Part shown: piece by piece, positions 16,979 through 25,364 of the stretch | Position numbering within the stretch: position 1 is the stretch's first letter | How the letters are laid out: each line of letters opens with the position of its first letter | From: Sphingobacteriaceae bacterium GW460-11-11-14-LB5 | Lineage (GTDB): Bacteria > Bacteroidota > Bacteroidia > Sphingobacteriales > Sphingobacteriaceae | Assembly (NCBI GenBank): GCA_002151545.1 | Contig: CP021237.1 | Span: 2,604,001-2,668,000, forward strand | Direction: 5' to 3' | DNA: 64,000 nucleotides | Made by a program: the position numbers and the translations under genes | The notes under the pieces: model-generated | The model's database searches: none | Told to the model about the DNA's origin: nothing | What the model saw: only the letters and a program-made list of their open reading frames with translations

Positions 16979-18345
16979 TTAAGCTCCCCTTCCCACTTAC
17001 TTACTACTGCCGTTGCAATGCTATTTCCTACCACATTCGTTGCAGAACGGCCCATATCCAATAACGGATCGATACCGATTAACAAGGCCAGGCCTGCTTC
17101 CGGAATATTGAAACTTGCAATGGTACCTGCAATGACCACTAACGATGCTCTTGGCACACCTGCAATCCCCTTACTGGTTAACATCAGGATTAAAAGCATA
17201 GAAATTTGCTGTTCGAAACCCAGGTGTATACCATAAGCCTGTGCGATAAATAAAGAAGCGAAGGTCATGTACATCATCGATCCATCTAGATTGAAGGAAT
17301 AACCCAATGGCAAAACGAAACTTACAATTTTATCTTTGCAGCCAAAACGTTCTAACAGCATCATTGTTTTTGGATATGCCGCTTCGCTACTTGCTGTACT
17401 GAAAGCCAAAAGTGCTGGCTCTTTCATATCGTTTACCAGGCGGAAAATACGTTTCTTCAATACTAAAAATCCTAAGAAAATTAAAACAGCCCAGAGTATG
17501 GCTAAACCCAGATAGAATTCACCAATAAATATAGCATAGGTATTTAGTACATTTAAGCCTTGTTTGGCCACGATGGCGGTCATTGCCCCAAAAACGGCCA
17601 ATGGTGCAAAATTCATTACATAACCGGTCATTTTTAAGATTACGTGCGCAATGGCATCGAAAGCTTTGATCACAATCTGCCCTAAATCGCCGATGGCTGC
17701 AGTGGCTACCCCAAAAAATAGCGAGAATACCACAATCTGCAGAATTTCGTTGGTTGACATCGATTCGGCAATACTTTTTGGAAAAACGTGCGCAATAAAA
17801 TCTTTCACACTCATTGCTGCTTTCTGGATCCCCGTATTTACCAGTTGATCTGGTAATGATAATTTCATGTGTCTTCCTGGTTCAAACAAATTAACCAGAA
17901 CCATTCCCAAAACCAGCGACATCAGCGACATGGCCAGGAACCAGCCTAAGGTTTTACCCCCGATTCTGCCGACTGCTTTAATATCGCCTACTTTGGCTAC
18001 CCCAACCACTAAGGTTGTAAATACCAATGGGGCAACAATCATCTTAATTAAGCGAAGAAAAATATCGCTCAGCAGCGTAAAATATTCTAATTTTTTCTCC
18101 CTGATGTCTTCGTTCTCTTTTTTGATTTTGGCATTGGCTTTTCGTTCAGCTTTAAGTTGTGTATAACCAATACTGGTGGTATCGGTCGATTTGGCAATGC
18201 GAACCTCAATACTTTTTACTTTCGCATCGGCGGTAAGTATATTTTGGTTATAAACATTTATTGAATTGACATTTAAAATATAGCCTAATGCAATACCCGC
18301 AATCAGCGCTAAGAAAATAAAAAGCGTGAGTTTGTTTTTCTTCAT
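16969..18345 (-). CDS. Dicarboxylate/amino acid:cation symporter (DAACS/SLC1 family)
   Basis: 458-residue inner-membrane carrier taking up C4-dicarboxylates or glutamate/aspartate with Na+ or H+. Family motifs: the re-entrant loop serines FSTASSEAAYPKTM, GYSFNLDGSMMYMTFASLF (NMDGT-type site), KGIAGVPRASLVVIAG, and DPLLDMGRSATNVVGNSIA. Unlike many relatives, it has a charged insertion of about 55 residues (about 33-88, rich in Lys/Glu/Ile) between the first two membrane helices. The C-terminal ELKES and the stop lie in a GACTC repeat. It is monocistronic. Substrate cannot be decided from sequence. Confidence 0.93.
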   Translation of the reverse strand: MKKNKLTLFIFLALIAGIALGYILNVNSINVYNQNILTADAKVKSIEVRIAKSTDTTSIGYTQLKAERKANAKIKKENEDIREKKLEYFTLLSDIFLRLIKMIVAPLVFTTLVVGVAKVGDIKAVGRIGGKTLGWFLAMSLMSLVLGMVLVNLFEPGRHMKLSLPDQLVNTGIQKAAMSVKDFIAHVFPKSIAESMSTNEILQIVVFSLFFGVATAAIGDLGQIVIKAFDAIAHVILKMTGYVMNFAPLAVFGAMTAIVAKQGLNVLNTYAIFIGEFYLGLAILWAVLIFLGFLVLKKRIFRLVNDMKEPALLAFSTASSEAAYPKTMMLLERFGCKDKIVSFVLPLGYSFNLDGSMMYMTFASLFIAQAYGIHLGFEQQISMLLILMLTSKGIAGVPRASLVVIAGTIASFNIPEAGLALLIGIDPLLDMGRSATNVVGNSIATAVVSKWEGELKES

Positions 18346-18505
18346 GAATATAAAAAGTTTGTGGCAACTTAATTTGGTAAAACTACGATATTTACGGCGT
18401 GTAACAAATTTTGATAACAGGTGACATTAAAAAATATATTATTTTTGATTTCCGCTGTAACAAAAAACACGCATCATCATCTAAAACGCAACTATAAACC
18501 CCTAA

Positions 18506-19003
18506 ATGGAACAAAAAGACAAGTTATTTAAAGAGATCTTCGATTCAAATTCCAAAAAAATATTCCATTTATGTTATGGTTATACTGGCGATACCGACGC
18601 TGCAAATGATCTTCTACAGGAAACTTTTTTAAAGGTTTGGCAAAATCTGGACAAGTTCAGGAACAAATCTTTAATTTCTACGTGGATTTACAGAATTGCA
18701 GTAAATACCTGTTTAACTTATTTGCGATCAGAAAAAAGACAGGCAAAAGATGAATTAACAGATAACATTATAGAAAATAAGGTAGAAGAGTTTTCAGAAA
18801 AAAATGAACAGGTTGCCCTACTTTATAAATGTATATCGAAGCTCGAAGAAAATGACCGTTTGATCATTACGATGGTACTTGATGAGTTACCATACCACGA
18901 AATTGCCGATATATCAGGGATAAGCGAAGGCAATTTAAGGGTAAAAATTCACCGAATTAAACAAAAATTAACAGAACTATATAGCCAGTATGCAAGCGTT
19001 TGA
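18506..19003 (+). CDS. ECF-type RNA polymerase sigma factor
   Basis: 165 residues, normal for sigma-70 family ECF factors. Region 2 is clear (FHLCYGYTGDTDAANDLLQETFLKVWQNLDKF, then STWIYRIAVNTCLTYLRSEKR); region 4 contains the helix-turn-helix LDELPYHEIADISGISEGNLRVKIHRIKQKL. The downstream gene starts 14 bp before this one stops, so they are translationally coupled; that membrane protein is probably its regulator. The upstream spacer has two GTAACAAA-like stretches (about 18400 and 18459), which might be autoregulatory, but this is weak. Confidence 0.93.
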   Translation: MEQKDKLFKEIFDSNSKKIFHLCYGYTGDTDAANDLLQETFLKVWQNLDKFRNKSLISTWIYRIAVNTCLTYLRSEKRQAKDELTDNIIENKVEEFSEKNEQVALLYKCISKLEENDRLIITMVLDELPYHEIADISGISEGNLRVKIHRIKQKLTELYSQYASV

Positions 19004-19589
19004 TCAAATACAGGAGTTGTGGCAAAAGCACGAGGTAGAAGTTAAAGTTTCTGCTGATGAGATGTTGCAACAAGCGAAGAAAGAAGTAAATGGATTAAAG
19101 CTAAAATCTGCTTTAAATATTTTAGGAATGCTGGCATCCTTTATCGCTATTGCTGCATTATGGATTTTTATGCATTTCGAATCATGGACAACCCATGTTG
19201 GCATCAGCATTACCATCGTTGCTATTGGTGTATATACGCTTATCCTCTATCGCGACCATCGTTTGATTGCGAAAAATGATGCGACTGCCCATCCGCACGA
19301 ATACCTGAATAACTTAAAAACCTATCAATTAAACCGCTTCAAACTTTACAATTCTCTATATTGGTTTTACGCCATTGCATTATCACTGGGAATTATATTT
19401 TATTTCATTGAAATATTAACCTACTTGAGCATGCCTCAAAAAGTAGCGGCAATTGTATTAACTTTTTCATGGATACTATTCTGCTCAACTATATTGCGCA
19501 AGGCTGTAATCAAACGCGAAAAGGAAAGAATTTCACTACTGATTGAGAAATTTGAGCGCATTAGCGGACAGATTTCTGTTGCAGAGTAA
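18990..19589 (+). CDS. Four-helix membrane protein, probable anti-sigma partner
   Basis: 199 residues. Soluble N-terminus of about 35 residues (MQAFDQIQELWQKHEVEV), then membrane helices about 40-60, 70-88, 118-140 and 145-168, then a basic cytoplasmic tail (KREKERISLLIEKFERI). No zinc-binding anti-sigma motif is present. The tight 14-bp overlap with the ECF sigma gene and the short N-terminal cytosolic segment followed by membrane helices fit the role of a membrane anchor that holds the sigma factor. This is inference from context only. Confidence 0.75.
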   Translation: MQAFDQIQELWQKHEVEVKVSADEMLQQAKKEVNGLKLKSALNILGMLASFIAIAALWIFMHFESWTTHVGISITIVAIGVYTLILYRDHRLIAKNDATAHPHEYLNNLKTYQLNRFKLYNSLYWFYAIALSLGIIFYFIEILTYLSMPQKVAAIVLTFSWILFCSTILRKAVIKREKERISLLIEKFERISGQISVAE

Positions 19590-19708
19590 TTTTAGGCACG
19601 GTTTTTTCATTGTAAAAACCAACACATGAAACCGTCATGATTTACCCATTAACAATGGAATAACTAAGTCATGATCGCTTCACCACAGTTGAAACTAAAA
19701 TTACACAG

Positions 19709-20275
19709 GTGAAAACACGATTGATTTTTTTATTATTTTTACTCGCATTGCCATGCACTTTTGCCTTTAAACAAGATTTTACCCAACCGGTTCAGCTGAA
19801 TTGGGAAACACACTTTAAAGGTAAAGCTGATCTGCGCTCACCATTTTTTGCCTTAACCGCCATGACGTGGAGATATAGTTATGAAAGTACTGTTTACCGT
19901 AACCGTGTAGCCATTAAGCTTAAAAATGATGTAAGTATCGATAAAACCAGATCGTGGGTAAAGTGGGATAAAATTAAAGATCCCGAAATCAGGGCCAGTC
20001 TTTTACACCACGAACAAGGGCATGCTGATATTCAATATATTTTGCTTTTAGAAGCCGAAAGGGTATTGAAAAACAGGAACTATTCAGTATCGAACTATAA
20101 AGCGCAAATATCTGAGCTGGCCAATCAGATCAGCGATTACTTTGATACCATGCAACGTAATTATGATGAAGAAACTGAGCATGGCAGCAATCATAAAATG
20201 CAGGCCCGATGGGATGACATTATCCAGGATAAGATTGAAGAATCGAGGACTGCTATGGCCGAATTACAAAAATAG
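19709..20275 (+). CDS. Secreted DUF922-type putative zinc protease
   Basis: 188 residues beginning with GTG; the signal peptide MKTRLIFLLFLLALPCTFAF directly follows, which supports this start. The core contains HHEQGHADIQYILLLEAERV, an HExxH-type zinc site typical of the DUF922 family (predicted secreted Zn-dependent proteases), and WKWDKI-like aromatic residues before it. Proteolysis has not been shown for the family as far as I know, so treat the activity as predicted. Its 3' end overlaps the convergent DgkA-like gene by 12 bp. Confidence 0.85.
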   Translation: MKTRLIFLLFLLALPCTFAFKQDFTQPVQLNWETHFKGKADLRSPFFALTAMTWRYSYESTVYRNRVAIKLKNDVSIDKTRSWVKWDKIKDPEIRASLLHHEQGHADIQYILLLEAERVLKNRNYSVSNYKAQISELANQISDYFDTMQRNYDEETEHGSNHKMQARWDDIIQDKIEESRTAMAELQK

Positions 20276-20635
20276 TTTTGGAAAAAACACAATAAACCCC
20301 ACAGCTACCGCCAGAAACGCAGCCACCAAAACTGCAGCCGCCGCCAGATCTTTAACCACTTTAATTTTGGGATGATAATCCGGAGAAACCACATCGGCTA
20401 GTTTTTCGATCGCAGCGTTTAAAATCTCAGCTACTATAACTGCTGAAATAACAGATAAAATAGCAATCCATTCTAAGTCGGAGATCTTTAAATAAAAAGA
20501 TAAACCAATGGCTATTATTGCCGCAAACAGATGAACCCTGCCGTTATGGTCCTTAACGAAAAATAGTTTCAGGCCATTAAAGGCATATTTAAAGCTTTTA
20601 ATGCGATCGATAATTGAAAACTTTTGGTTGCTCAT
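20264..20635 (-). CDS. Diacylglycerol kinase / undecaprenol kinase family (DgkA-like)
   Basis: 123-residue integral membrane kinase with three helices. Motifs: NDHNGRVHLFAA-like N-terminal segment with Glu/His region, AEILNAAIEKLADVVSP (catalytic Glu and Asn-Ala-Ile-Glu helix) and KVVKDLAAAAVLVAA. These match the DgkA family, which phosphorylates diacylglycerol or undecaprenol with ATP; in bacteria outside proteobacteria undecaprenol is often the preferred lipid. Convergent overlap of 12 bp with the DUF922 gene means antisense pairing of the two 3' ends. Confidence 0.9.
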   Translation of the reverse strand: MSNQKFSIIDRIKSFKYAFNGLKLFFVKDHNGRVHLFAAIIAIGLSFYLKISDLEWIAILSVISAVIVAEILNAAIEKLADVVSPDYHPKIKVVKDLAAAAVLVAAFLAVAVGFIVFFPKLFL

Positions 20636-20700
20636 TGTTTTTTAAATGCATGATAGATCCTGAATCAAGCTCAGGATGACGTCCTCCCAGGAATAACTCC

Positions 20701-20735
20701 TCGCCTTACGCCTTACGCCACACGCGCTACGTCTT
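20701..20735. repeat. GCCTTAC-type repeat overlapping a stop codon
   Basis: CGCCTTACGCCTTACGCC followed by more degenerate units; the TAA stop of the lipoprotein gene (20734-20736) is built from the last unit. A REP-like CAAGCTCAGGATGACG lies just beyond at about 20667-20682. Confidence 0.7.
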
Positions 20736-21330
20736 ATTTCACCTCACTTGTAGAAAAACTATTTCCACTTAATTTATACTGATAGGTTTTGGTAATGGTT
20801 TTAGTGCTATCGGCGCTATCTTTTACCGGGAAAGAGCGGAACAGGTCTCCGTTTTTAATAAAAAAATTATCGTTGCCGGTATAACCTTTCTTTTGACTGG
20901 TACTTAAAGAAGGGAAACTGATTTTATTGAAATTGCCACCCGAGTATTCAAAAACATTTAAATCCGAAACTGTTTTTTTGCTTAAAAGCTGAATGTACAA
21001 TTCAGGATTTCCATCATTATCTAAATCCATATTCCAGGCATCGATCAAAATACCTTTGCGATCTACCGCAGCAGACCTATAATTATTGCGAACAGAATCA
21101 GACATGAGGATCTGATATCCGCCTATAGAGTCAACCCCTTTTCCCCAGCTCACAATTTCGAAGTTTAATCCGGGTTTCACTTCTATATCTTTATAAAAAC
21201 GGAAGGGGTTTTTCTGCACTTTTGCCGTTTCTGTCTTAATTTCTTTCGGTTTTTCTTCTGTGCATGCAAAACAAAACAGCATCCCTGTAATTAACAAGAG
21301 ATGCTGTAATGTATATTTTTGTAATTTCAT
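20734..21330 (-). CDS. Lipoprotein resembling PliI-type lysozyme inhibitors
   Basis: 198 residues with a lipoprotein signal (LLLITGMLFCFAC, Cys about residue 24). The mature part has the pattern seen in periplasmic I-type lysozyme inhibitors: a charged DxDxDG-like turn (NMDLDNDGNPELYIQLL), then GYTGNDNFFIKNGDLFRSFP and a final beta strand TKTYQYKLSG. Resemblance is by eye, so function is tentative; a calcium-binding or other secreted protein is possible. It lies 59 bp downstream of the GH20 hexosaminidase on the same strand and may share its transcript, which would put a muramidase inhibitor next to an amino-sugar hydrolase. Confidence 0.6.
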   Translation of the reverse strand: MKLQKYTLQHLLLITGMLFCFACTEEKPKEIKTETAKVQKNPFRFYKDIEVKPGLNFEIVSWGKGVDSIGGYQILMSDSVRNNYRSAAVDRKGILIDAWNMDLDNDGNPELYIQLLSKKTVSDLNVFEYSGGNFNKISFPSLSTSQKKGYTGNDNFFIKNGDLFRSFPVKDSADSTKTITKTYQYKLSGNSFSTSEVK

Positions 21331-21389
21331 TTATTTAGGACGTTTTGGTTGCCCCAAATTAAGTATTTTAGCCGTTTAAAGCAACATTT

Positions 21390-23300
21390 TTATTTCTTTG
21401 CCTCTGCTTTAACTTCAGGTGCTCCGTTATTTAAAACGGTTTCAGTAACTACACTTCTTCTACCGCTTGGTGCAATTACAATGGTTTTTAATACCCTTTT
21501 TTCGCCTTGTGGAACGATGATCTTAACCGGCGAGGTGTATAAAAATGCATTTTCTGATGGACGTGATAAATCAATCGAATAATAAATTTTAGCTCCGGTA
21601 ATTGGTGCTTTTAAATCAATCGTAAATTCTCCTCCGGTTAAAGGTTTATCGCTCTGACCAATTGGTGTTGGTACCCAGAAATTCACATTCATCTTATCTA
21701 AGCGCGCTAAATGCGCTGGTAAACGTTGTTCAGAAAAATTCTTTAAATCTTTACGCTCAACCGGCGACCAGGCAATTTCTGATAAAGCCAGTAAACGTGG
21801 GAAAGCATGATTTTCTGCTTTTGCCGTAGTTTTGATATACTCAGACCACATATTGGCCTGTACGCCTTTAATGTATTTTCTTTCATCAGCAGTTAATACT
21901 TTCGGAATCGGATCGTAGGCATAAATCTTTTGATAAGGCGCGAATCCACCAATGGTTACCGGCTCATCAGGAGAATTAGATTGTTTATGGTCGATGTATA
22001 AACCCATAGAACCAGGTGTCATAATCACATCGTGTTTTTGTTGTGCAGCCGCTATTCCACCGTCTTCACCTCTCCAGCTCATTACGGTTGCATTTGGAGC
22101 CAAACCACCTTCTAAAATTTCATCCCAACCAATAATCGATCTTCCTTTTCCATTAACGTGTTTTTCAATAGTCTGAATGAAATAGCTCTGTAATTCGTGC
22201 TCATCTTTCAAACCTTTCTCTTTCATCAGGTTCTGGCAGAAAGGAGATTCTTTCCAGTAGGTTTTAGGTGCCTCATCGCCACCAATATGAATGTATTTTG
22301 ATGGGAAAATAGCTATAACCTCATCAAGTATATTATTCAACATGGTGAATGTGTTTGCAGATGGCACAAAAATATCATCAAAAACACCCCAGGTTTGCTG
22401 TACTTGCTTTCCTTTTCTGCTGCCCGCCCATGGCGTTTTATCGCTGATAAAAGTATCGCGATCAGGGAAACAGCTTAATTCAGGATATGCTGCAATTGCG
22501 GCTGAAGCATGTCCAGGTAATTCAATCTCCGGTATAACGGTGATGTATTTAGCAGCAGCATATTGAACAATATCTTTGGCTTCTTCCTGCGTATAATAAC
22601 CTTTAACCGGTGTAAGGTAATTGCCATTGCCCGGATAATTACCAATAATAGAACCGTTACGTGAAGAACCAACTTCAATTAGCTTTGGATATTTTTTTAT
22701 TTCCAGTCTCCAGCCCTGATCATCTGTTAAATGCCAGTGGAAAGTATTTATTTTATAATAAGCCAGCTGATCGATATACTTTTTGATAAAAGAAATCGGG
22801 AAGAAATGACGGCATACATCCAACATCGTTCCGCGGTAAGCAAAACGTGGATAATCGTTAATATTAACGGCAGGAATGGTAATTTTATCGGCAACTTTAT
22901 CAGGCATCATTTGCATAGCCGACTGAACGGCATAAAATAGGCCTGCGCCTTTTCCTGTTAAAACAATTTGTTTCGGTGTAACTTTAATGGTATAACCTTC
23001 GGCCGGTAACTGATCTGCTCCAACAGATGTTAAAATAATAGCCTTTTGGTTAGGTTGGGTAATTTTAGCTTCTCTTAAGGCAAAACCTGCCTTGGTCACG
23101 ATAAAAGCATTCAATAAATCAGACATCTTTGCGCCGTCGATGCTTTGATTTACTAAAACTGTGGTTTTATCTAATACGAAATTTCCGCTTGCCCTGGTAA
23201 TGGCTACAGGCGCAGGTATGATACCCAGGTTAGGATCACTCTGCGCAAATGCACTCGTGCTGATTAATACTCCAATAAAAATCGATAATGCTTTGTTCAT
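21390..23300 (-). CDS. Beta-N-acetylhexosaminidase (GH20)
   Basis: 636 residues with a signal peptide (MNKALSIFIGVLISTSAFA). It removes terminal N-acetylglucosamine or N-acetylgalactosamine from glycans in the periplasm or outside. N-terminal GH20b domain (about 25-145), then the catalytic barrel beginning FAYRGTMLDVCRHFFP, with HWHLTDDQGWRLEIKKYP, IPEIELPGHASAAI and the catalytic Asp-Glu pair in HIGGDEAPKTYW (about residues 336-340). A C-terminal beta domain (about 545-625) resembles the chitobiase C-terminal domain. Complete and of typical length. It could act on peptidoglycan fragments, chitin or host glycans. Confidence 0.95.
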   Translation of the reverse strand: MNKALSIFIGVLISTSAFAQSDPNLGIIPAPVAITRASGNFVLDKTTVLVNQSIDGAKMSDLLNAFIVTKAGFALREAKITQPNQKAIILTSVGADQLPAEGYTIKVTPKQIVLTGKGAGLFYAVQSAMQMMPDKVADKITIPAVNINDYPRFAYRGTMLDVCRHFFPISFIKKYIDQLAYYKINTFHWHLTDDQGWRLEIKKYPKLIEVGSSRNGSIIGNYPGNGNYLTPVKGYYTQEEAKDIVQYAAAKYITVIPEIELPGHASAAIAAYPELSCFPDRDTFISDKTPWAGSRKGKQVQQTWGVFDDIFVPSANTFTMLNNILDEVIAIFPSKYIHIGGDEAPKTYWKESPFCQNLMKEKGLKDEHELQSYFIQTIEKHVNGKGRSIIGWDEILEGGLAPNATVMSWRGEDGGIAAAQQKHDVIMTPGSMGLYIDHKQSNSPDEPVTIGGFAPYQKIYAYDPIPKVLTADERKYIKGVQANMWSEYIKTTAKAENHAFPRLLALSEIAWSPVERKDLKNFSEQRLPAHLARLDKMNVNFWVPTPIGQSDKPLTGGEFTIDLKAPITGAKIYYSIDLSRPSENAFLYTSPVKIIVPQGEKRVLKTIVIAPSGRRSVVTETVLNNGAPEVKAEAKK

Positions 23301-23799
23301 GTTGTGTTTTGGTTTTTATAGATTCATTTGATTATTTGAACCAAGATAGAGATTATGGAGACATTATAAATCCCACATTCTTGTTACAATAGGGATCAAA
23401 CGTTTGATATCAGCGATTTTCATCATAAATCGATTTATTAATTACGGGCAGGTCCTTCATCATCAGATAGTCGTATTAATAATGGAGATAACGTTTTTTT
23501 GAAAATCAGGTACAGCATTATTAGGAGACGGGAGTCCCGCTCCCGCTTCTGCCGATGGAAATATCGGCATCTCGCTTTGATCGGGTTTAAGTGGCACAAC
23601 CATTGGTACTATTTTGGGTTGCAAAGTGCAAAAGAATTATTTCAGGCAGTCTGCCATTCGACTTTAAATAGCAGAAAACAATTATTTAAACCTGATAGAA
23701 GTGAAAAGCCCGCAGCGTAGCGAGGACTTGTAACGGAAAGCAGGACTAACAATAAAAAGAGCCACCGCAGTTGCTTTCCAAAAAACATCAATCATAAGA
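23301..23799. other. Repeat-containing intergenic region between GH20 and trxB
   Basis: No gene is supported. From 23510 to 23590 there are short hairpins (GGGAGTCCCGCTCCC and TGCCGATGGAAATATCGGCA), and 23688-23747 is a copy of the 60-bp modular repeat. The rest is plain AT-rich sequence containing the GH20 promoter region. Confidence 0.6.
23688..23747 (+). repeat. 60-bp modular repeat, copy D
   Basis: Starts AAACCTGAT and ends GCAGGACT; its inner part (GAAAAGCCCGCAG, then CGAGGACTTGTAA) matches copy C at 10114-10173 at most positions. Confidence 0.7.
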
Positions 23800-23800
23800 A

Positions 23801-24148
23801 AGAGAAATCATCTCTTAGAACTCCTACTCATAGATCTCTCCATTTCACTGTGTTCCAGTCGAGATGACGATTTTAATAAAAAAAGAGAAATTATCTGTTA
23901 GAATTCTTACTGGTAGATCTCTCCATTTCACTGCGTTCCAGTCGAGATGACGATTTTAATAAAAAAAGAGAAATTATCTGTTAGAATTCTTACTGGTAGA
24001 TCTCTCCATTTCACTGCGTTCCAGTCGAGATGACGATTTTAATAAAAAAGGGGAATTATCTCTTAGAACTTCTACTTGTAGATCTCTCCGTTTCACTGTG
24101 TTCCAGTCGAGATGACGCATTTCACCGTGTTCCAGTTGAGATGACGAT
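23801..24148. repeat. Tandem array of 82-83 bp units carrying a REP-like sequence
   Basis: Units begin at 23801, 23884, 23967 and 24049 with a partial fifth near 24119. Units 2 and 3 are identical over 83 bp. Each unit has AAAAAAGAGAAAT at its edge and the REP-like CACTGCGTTCCAGTCGAGAT near its end. It lies just downstream of the trxB terminator. Confidence 0.92.
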
Positions 24149-24154
24149 TTTAAC

Positions 24155-24183
24155 AAAAAAGAGAAACCGTTACTGATTTCTCT
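24155..24183 (-). terminator. Rho-independent terminator of trxB
   Basis: On the minus strand AGAGAAA pairs with TTTCTCT across a 10-nt loop and is followed by six T. About 25 bp after the trxB stop. Confidence 0.75.
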
Positions 24184-24208
24184 TCTTCAAAATATTTTGA
24201 AATTATTT

Positions 24209-25165
24209 TTATGCTTCTACCGCATGTTCTTTTGCGGCTAAGTATCTTTCTGCATCGAGCGCAGCCATACAACCAGAACCTGCAGCGGTTACCGCTTGTC
24301 TGTAATACATATCCTGCACATCGCCACAGGCAAAAACACCTTCGATATTGGTTAAAGTAGAACCAGGTTTAGTCGCTAAATAACCGGTTTCGTCCATATC
24401 CAACTGACCTTTAAAAATATCAGTATTCGGTTTGTGACCAATAGCCACGAAGAAACCTTCTACTGCGATATCAGACTCAACACCGGTTTTGTTATTTAAA
24501 ACTTTAACAGCCGTTACATTTTTGCCGTTACCTAAAATCTCTTGTGTTTCGGTATTGTAATGCACCACAATGTTTGGTGTGGCCAATACACGGCTCACCA
24601 TGGCTTTAGAAGCTCTGAATTCGTCTCTGCGCACCAATAAGTGCACCGTTTTACAAAGTTTTGCTAAATAAGTTGCTTCTTCGGCTGCTGTATCTCCCGC
24701 ACCTACAATGGCAACATCCTGTCCTTTAAAAAAGAAACCATCGCACACGGCACAGGCCGAAACACCAAAACCATTGTATTGTTGCTCACTTGGTAAGCCC
24801 AACCATTTAGCAGTCGCCCCGGTAGCAATAATTACGGTATCGGCAGTAATGGTTTTAATTTCGTCAACCACTACTTTATGCGGCGTTGAAGAAAAATCTA
24901 CTGAACTTACATAACCAAAACGGATATCGGTACCAAAACGCTCGGCCTGCTTGCGGAAATCTTCCATCATTTCTGGTCCCATAATTCCTTGTGGATAACC
25001 TGGAAAATTTTCTACATCTGTAGTCTGTGTAAGCTGTCCACCGGCTTGCATACCAGTATACATAATTGGTTTTAAATCAGCTCTGGCAGCATAAATTGCA
25101 GCCGTATAACCTGCAGGACCTGAACCTATAATTAAACACTGAACGTGCTCGTTTTCTTGTGACAT
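24209..25165 (-). CDS. trxB: Thioredoxin-disulfide reductase
   Basis: 318-residue FAD/NADPH flavoenzyme that reduces thioredoxin in the cytoplasm. FAD-binding GSGPAGYTAAIYAARA, the redox-active pair CAVCDGFFF (about residues 135-138), NADPH-binding GAGDTAAEEATYLAKL, and the second FAD motif GVFACGDVQDMYYRQAV are all present. Length is normal for the low-molecular-weight bacterial type. It is monocistronic, with a promoter at 25200-25231 and a hairpin terminator. No thioredoxin gene is next to it. Confidence 0.96.
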   Translation of the reverse strand: MSQENEHVQCLIIGSGPAGYTAAIYAARADLKPIMYTGMQAGGQLTQTTDVENFPGYPQGIMGPEMMEDFRKQAERFGTDIRFGYVSSVDFSSTPHKVVVDEIKTITADTVIIATGATAKWLGLPSEQQYNGFGVSACAVCDGFFFKGQDVAIVGAGDTAAEEATYLAKLCKTVHLLVRRDEFRASKAMVSRVLATPNIVVHYNTETQEILGNGKNVTAVKVLNNKTGVESDIAVEGFFVAIGHKPNTDIFKGQLDMDETGYLATKPGSTLTNIEGVFACGDVQDMYYRQAVTAAGSGCMAALDAERYLAAKEHAVEA

Positions 25166-25199
25166 TATATTGTGTGTTTGAAATTCATTAATCGTAGCG

Positions 25200-25231
25200 C
25201 AAATTTAATGCTTTAAATATTTGCTGACAAG
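25200..25231 (-). promoter_or_regulatory. Promoter of trxB (CTTG-N20-TAAATTTG)
   Basis: Minus-strand CTTG (25228-25231), 20 nt, then TAAATTTG (25200-25207), matching the Bacteroidota -33/-7 pattern. Predicted leader about 30 nt. Confidence 0.6.
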
Positions 25232-25364
25232 TGCACATTGTCAACATAGTTTACTTATTAACATCATGGGAGCAGCGGATAGCGCCTGGTGTTTGGCGAT
25301 TAAGTCCAGGTGCACATTCGTGATGTAATTAAGGGTAAGATGAAACATTTTACAGCACCAAAAA

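Noticed and set aside
23801..24148. Possible CRISPR array
   Set aside because: Units are contiguous 83-bp tandem copies without spacers of unique sequence between short constant repeats; no cas genes nearby.
23499..24156. Open frames in the trxB/GH20 spacer
   Set aside because: They fall in modular repeats and the 83-bp tandem array.
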